Shown here: positions 62,101 through 64,000 of the stretch, in pieces
Layout of the letters: each line of letters begins with the position of its first letter
Numbering within the stretch: position 1 is the first letter of the stretch
Assembly (NCBI RefSeq): GCF_040115645.1
Contig: NC_089541.1
Coordinates: 248,001-312,000, forward strand
DNA length: 64,000 nucleotides
From: Euwallacea fornicatus
Lineage: Eukaryota; Arthropoda; Insecta; Coleoptera; Curculionidae
Direction: 5' to 3'
Notes under the pieces: generated by a model
Databases searched by the model: none
Seen by the model: the letters and a program-made list of their open reading frames with translations, nothing else
Told to the model about the DNA's origin: nothing
Program-made: the position numbers and the translations under genes

Positions 62101-64000
62101 TTTAAATGTACATATTAATAGATAAAATTGCCGATATTGGTCTACAGTAAATTCTCATTGAATTAGAAAATAGACGCAGTACCCTTTAAAAACAAACGTT
62201 TGGATGGGTATCATGGGGAACCGAACAATAGAACCAATGTTATTCGATCAAAACTTAAATAGCCGAAGATATTTATAATTTCTTCAAGACGAACTAATTC
62301 CTACATTATCTAATTTGTTTCCTACTAAAGTAAATCCAGGCAATCCGGACGAACGAATTTGGTTAGAACAAGGTTGAACACCACCACATTTTGCTCGAAT
62401 TGTTCGCTCATACCTAGATGGATTAAAATTGATGAATAGGAAAAAAAGGCTCAATAGAATAGCAGCCGAGATCTGTTGATCTCGCTCGTCTCGGTTTATT
62501 TTAACGGAGATACCTAAAACCTAAGTTTTGCAATATCCAAAACCATGTAATATCGACGAACTCAATGAACGCATAAGAAATTAAATTAGTCAAATTACTA
62601 CAAATACTTTAGAAAATGAGAGGAAATATTTAAAGAAAAGTGGTATGTCAGAGAAAATGAGGTTGAAAAAATTTTTAAAGTGAACTATCACGTTAATCCC
62701 CTTTTCGTGAAAATCTTTAAGGGTAACTATTACCCTAATTAAGGGGCTAAAAATTGCAGCATCGAAACGTTGCCGAAAAGCGTATCGTGCAAAACAAAAA
62801 TTATGCAATTTTCGCAAAAATTAATTGCCACGTAGCAACCGAATTTATTCCAGTTGAAATTACCACAGTGTGTAAAGGTTCCGCATTCGTTTTATAGCGA
62901 GCCTATGCATAATATACAGGGCGTCTTTGTTCAAAATGGAAAATAATAATTTAGTTATATATATATGTATTTCTATGTTTGAACAGGTTTATAGTTGGTA
63001 TTTAGCTATATTCGGCATTTAAAATCAATGAAATTTTAAAACTTCAAATGGAGAAAAACCTAAAGAACTTTCTACTTCGTATGTACATATTCGCCATTAT
63101 GACAAGATTGTTTATAACTTCTGTGGCTTGCCAACAGATGGCTTCTGAACTCGAGAAAGGATGTTATGAAATTACCATTAGCAGATGAGTTACATTCACC
63201 AAATTGTCCAGAAGTTCTGTTAAGACTCGACCACTGAGCATAAGACATTTGTAATTTTTTATAATTCTCTTAGTAGTAATTTTTCTTGAAATACTTCTTG
63301 CTACTTTCTATGACAAGCCAGTTAAAATTATCGTCTATTTAGTGCTTATTTTGCAATTCGACAGAGGAGAGTGAAATTAGAAGCAAAATACTTTTGAACT
63401 AGGTATATGAAATTTTAGGCATTTTCTCCAGAAACATCGACAAAAGATTACATCGTATGAATTTAAAAATCTTTTCATTTATTTTTTTTTTTGGGTAACG
63501 CTCTGTCTGAAAGAAAAATGACTCTATTGTTTGAGGTGACGGCCTGATCCAACACAGAGAGCTGCAACACGTGATACGGGCTTGCATGGAAGAAAACGGA
63601 ATGCAATTCAGTGAGGTACAGATTGAAGACCTTACCATCGCCATGTTCGAGGATGCCGACACTAACAACCGTGGAGCGATCACTTACGAAGCTCTTAAAA
63701 GTCAGTTAGAGAAGCATGGCGGGTTGCTGGAGAACTTGTCTATTAGGTATTTGCGTTAGGCGTACGCTCACCAACTAGCAAAATAATGTGAAACACTCGT
63801 ATTTTTCTCATTACTTACCTTTCATGACGTCTAAATGACGTCTTCGTTTGCTCTAAAAACCGAAATGACCAATAACATGACATGATCTTAAGATCAGCTT
63901 GCTACCTGAACGCTTGTTAAGATAGATTCTTTTCCAGCATTGACAGATGGCTGGTACCACCTGCGAGCACTGATCCCAAGTCCAAATCGCTTTTCAGGAA
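34522..64000 (+). CDS. Nox: NADPH oxidase, calcium-regulated (Nox / NOX5 type), 5' part
   Basis: Nine exons are visible: 34522-34657, 36482-36801, 59559-59653, 60508-60619, 60679-60776, 60832-60952, 61009-61159, 63536-63746 and 63938 to the edge, with correct phase at each junction (about 435 codons so far). The first two exons give a polar N-terminal extension rich in Glu, Ser and Thr. The rest is an EF-hand array: a degenerate pair (FKLFDQERAQ; DENNSGTVTSEQ with Gln at position 12), a canonical DKDNSGSISLQE, a canonical DIDGDGLIQHRE and a weak DTNNRGAITYEA. The last exons match the NOX5 linker before the first transmembrane helix. The haem-binding transmembrane region and FAD/NADPH domains are beyond the window. 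Known role: calcium-triggered superoxide production at membranes. Intron 2 is 22.8 kb. Assignment of the first two exons to Nox rests on strand, phase and absence of another partner. Confidence 0.88.
34734..35827. mobile_element. foldback transposon in Nox intron 1, 1.09 kb
   Basis: The 11-bp termini are perfect: TGTACAGGGTG (34734-34744) and CACCCTGTACA (35817-35827). The inverted arms are about 34734-35130 and 35420-35827, sharing for example AGTAGCGCACC, AATATTCCCC-like blocks, GAAGCTAAAAAA and CCATTTTTTAA. The centre is about 290 bp of AT-rich non-coding sequence. TA next to CAGGGTG at both ends fits a Tc1/mariner TA duplication. The length and design equal those of the element at 29252-30341, although the arm sequence differs. 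Confidence 0.87.
35930..36340. repeat. diverged tandem repeat, about 165-bp unit, Nox intron 1
   Basis: Three degenerate copies begin near 35930, 36091 and 36258. Shared landmarks are CTA(C/T)AAAAT followed by GGTC-GATT and a GAAA-TTAAGAAT block. Units 2 and 3 each follow a GGTACC (36026 and 36196). It ends just before Nox exon 2. Confidence 0.55.
38919..38998. repeat. (ATC)n trinucleotide microsatellite
   Basis: About 80 bp of imperfect ATC/CATCAT repeats. Read on the minus strand it gives a poly-Asp run at the start of a 219-codon open frame (38376-39035), which I do not call as a gene. Confidence 0.9.
39570..39655 (-). repeat. dispersed repeat copy 1 (GATTGGCCGG family)
   Basis: On the minus strand it shows GAGCTGATTGGCCGGAACG followed by an AATTTAAACTAAC-AATC block, preceded by TGTCAATTT. 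It aligns for about 100 bp with the plus-strand copy at 43438-43530. Confidence 0.65.
40165..40402 (+). mobile_element. half copy of the 29-kb foldback family
   Basis: About 240 bp align with the right arm of the element at 29252-30341. Shared blocks are TTTTTGGACTA, ACGACCTCT, AAAAGTAAAA, TCATTTCCGGTC-AACCGGAAGT and GGCGAGCCACTTT, ending CGCCCAGTA. A C run (40321-40332) interrupts it. Confidence 0.75.
43438..43530 (+). repeat. dispersed repeat copy 2 (GATTGGCCGG family)
   Basis: Contains CGTCAATTTCCTTGAAGCTG, ATTGGCCGG and CAAACTAACCAATCGCG, matching the inverted copy near 39.6 kb. The ATTGG and CCAAT pentamers give it CCAAT-box-like content just upstream of the ATG at 43531. Confidence 0.65.
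43531..43590 (+). other. possible internal first coding exon of a short Nox isoform
   Basis: ATG in good context (AAAAATGG) opens 20 codons, MADLKVAMFNNPNKNLKSFK, ending at AAG|GTGAGT in phase 0. The Nox exon at 59559 begins in phase 0, so splicing would make a short isoform that starts just before the EF-hand array. There is no transcript evidence; an upstream frame continues back to 43321. Confidence 0.3.
46426..46494. repeat. two adjacent hairpins in a short closing stem
   Basis: Hairpin 1 is CTGAGACA...TGTCTCAG (46437-46460, centre TTTCGAAG). Hairpin 2 is GTTCGG...CCGAAC (46467-46484). CGGAG at 46426-46430 can pair with CTCCG at 46490-46494 around both, giving a three-way junction. Confidence 0.6.
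48751..48945. repeat. A-rich simple repeat (AAAAATAT-like)
   Basis: About 195 bp made almost only of AAAAAT and ATATAAAAA units on the plus strand. Confidence 0.9.
50515..50545. repeat. GC-rich hairpin
   Basis: ACCGGCGTTCC, a CCCC centre and GGGAACCGCCGGT pair almost perfectly with one bulged C. It follows a run of C (50492-50503). Confidence 0.6.
50660..50702. repeat. (AAAT)n microsatellite
   Basis: A run of AATA/AAAT tetranucleotides beside the start of the transposase remnant. Confidence 0.85.
50722..51365 (+). mobile_element. degenerate mariner-like DDE transposase remnant
   Basis: In broken frames the plus strand shows typical transposase pieces: IAWSDKSTI near 50935 (the first catalytic Asp context), HRYWKRDIPRFAMENRIF near 50980, DGATPHNA near 51200 (second Asp context) and NVEWLNARFQEKW then PWPLRPQDFSPLDFW near 51225-51335 (third acidic position). 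Several stops and shifts make it inactive. Termini were not resolved; it sits in Nox intron 2. Confidence 0.75.
53127..53167. repeat. poly-T run of 41 nt
   Basis: 41 consecutive T on the plus strand. It could be the A-tail of a retroposed sequence inserted on the minus strand, but no recognisable body follows at 53168. Confidence 0.9.
53746..53770. repeat. (CT)n microsatellite
   Basis: A short run of CT dinucleotides with one interruption. Confidence 0.85.
54570..54911. repeat. diverged tandem duplication, about 171-bp unit
   Basis: The two units share C-ACTGTG-GG-ACCAGA, then CGC-or-GATTC stretches, then (C/T)TTAATGGAAG or TCAATGGAAG. They begin near 54570 and 54741. Confidence 0.55.
55192..56413. 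promoter_or_regulatory. homotypic GGTACC cluster in Nox intron 2
   Basis: Exact GGTACC at 55192, 55258, 55434, 55821, 56102, 56216, 56286 and 56408, with the variant AGTACC near 56264. Eight hexamers in 1.2 kb is far more than the roughly 0.3 expected by chance. Function unknown; an enhancer or a decayed repeat are both possible. Confidence 0.45.
57912..59349. mobile_element. Tc1/mariner-like transposon with long inverted ends, 1.44 kb
   Basis: The termini are TACAGTGTG (57912-57920) and CACACTGTA (59341-59349). The inverted arms of about 310 bp (57912-58225 and 59040-59349) share GACTGACCCC, TTTAGCGATT-like, AAATTTCGCTCCTA and TTTTTTCTAAAAAAAT blocks. Between the arms (58260-58940) are transposase pieces in broken frames: an N-terminal part, then WPPRS-DLTAL near 58695-58720 followed by the C-terminal KIAPQQIRDVTLN near 58825-58860. 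The catalytic middle is mostly missing, so it is an inactive internal-deletion copy. The TA next to CAGTGTG at both ends fits the TA target site of the superfamily. Confidence 0.85.
59654..60507 (+). other. Nox intron 3, 854 bp
   Basis: GTAAGT donor and ATTTCAG acceptor. AT-rich with A runs; no gene or clear repeat. Confidence 0.7.
61560..62600 (+). mobile_element. degenerate mariner-like transposase in Nox intron 7
   Basis: A helix-turn-helix-like region (ITSARQIAREDLMNN at about 61870, then IRPYKM) is followed in interrupted frames by IHQELLKNDGDRRI (about 61965), a weak D-containing segment, and DERIWLEQG-TPPHFARIVRSYLDG near 62345-62425. Many stops are present. It lies in the intron between Nox exons 61009-61159 and 63536-63746. 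A TACAGGGCG terminus-like motif at 62919 may mark its right end. Confidence 0.75.

Noticed and set aside
1..64000. CRISPR array, bacterial operon or integrated virus
   Set aside because: No regularly spaced identical repeats, no Shine-Dalgarno-led operons and no viral replication or capsid-like frames; all gene structures are insect nuclear.

Overview
The window is nuclear DNA of a holometabolous insect, most plausibly a beetle (inference). The evidence is spliced genes with short GT-AG introns, two insect odorant receptors of the 7tm_6 family, two Methuselah-like GPCRs, a CLIP-domain serine protease, insect-type Nox and many Tc1/mariner-derived inverted-repeat elements. There is no operon, no CRISPR array and no rRNA or tRNA gene that I can support.

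Layout. An odorant receptor (minus, 241-1102) runs off the left edge. Aquarius (AQR, plus, 2120-20134) is complete in 19 exons, about 1472 aa. Its sixth intron is 10.4 kb and holds two Methuselah-like receptor genes on the opposite strand (3968-6174 and 6677-9181). SDE2 (minus, 20252-21108) lies tail to tail with AQR, and the two 3' ends probably overlap. A TSSK-like kinase (plus, 21874-23002), an unrecognised 114-aa protein (plus, 23908-24252) and a decayed serine protease (plus, 24379-25776) follow. A complete CLIP serine protease (minus, 26179-31019) carries a complete odorant receptor (plus, 27798-30667) inside its second intron. From about 34.5 kb to the right edge the window is the 5' part of the calcium-regulated NADPH oxidase Nox (NOX5 type). 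It has a 1.8 kb first intron, a 22.8 kb second intron and a run of EF-hand exons; the catalytic domain lies beyond the edge.

Working relationships. AQR and SDE2 both act in the spliceosome and sit as a convergent pair. The CLIP protease and Nox suggest innate defence or wound responses (melanisation or Toll-type cascades, ROS production), but nothing here shows co-regulation. The receptors are chemosensory or peptide/stress-type GPCRs.

The most interesting non-genic signal is a set of long foldback elements at 29252-30341, 34734-35827 and 57912-59349. Each has inverted arms of about 300-430 bp and short perfect termini next to TA dinucleotides. One still contains pieces of a DDE transposase. 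They sit inside introns of the nested odorant receptor and of Nox, so transcription through them would give long hairpin RNA. Smaller foldbacks sit in the mthl intron (7996-8505) and an AQR intron (16181-16371). A 40-bp perfect palindrome, a cluster of eight GGTACC sites, a GC-AG intron and a possible internal Nox first exon are also noted.
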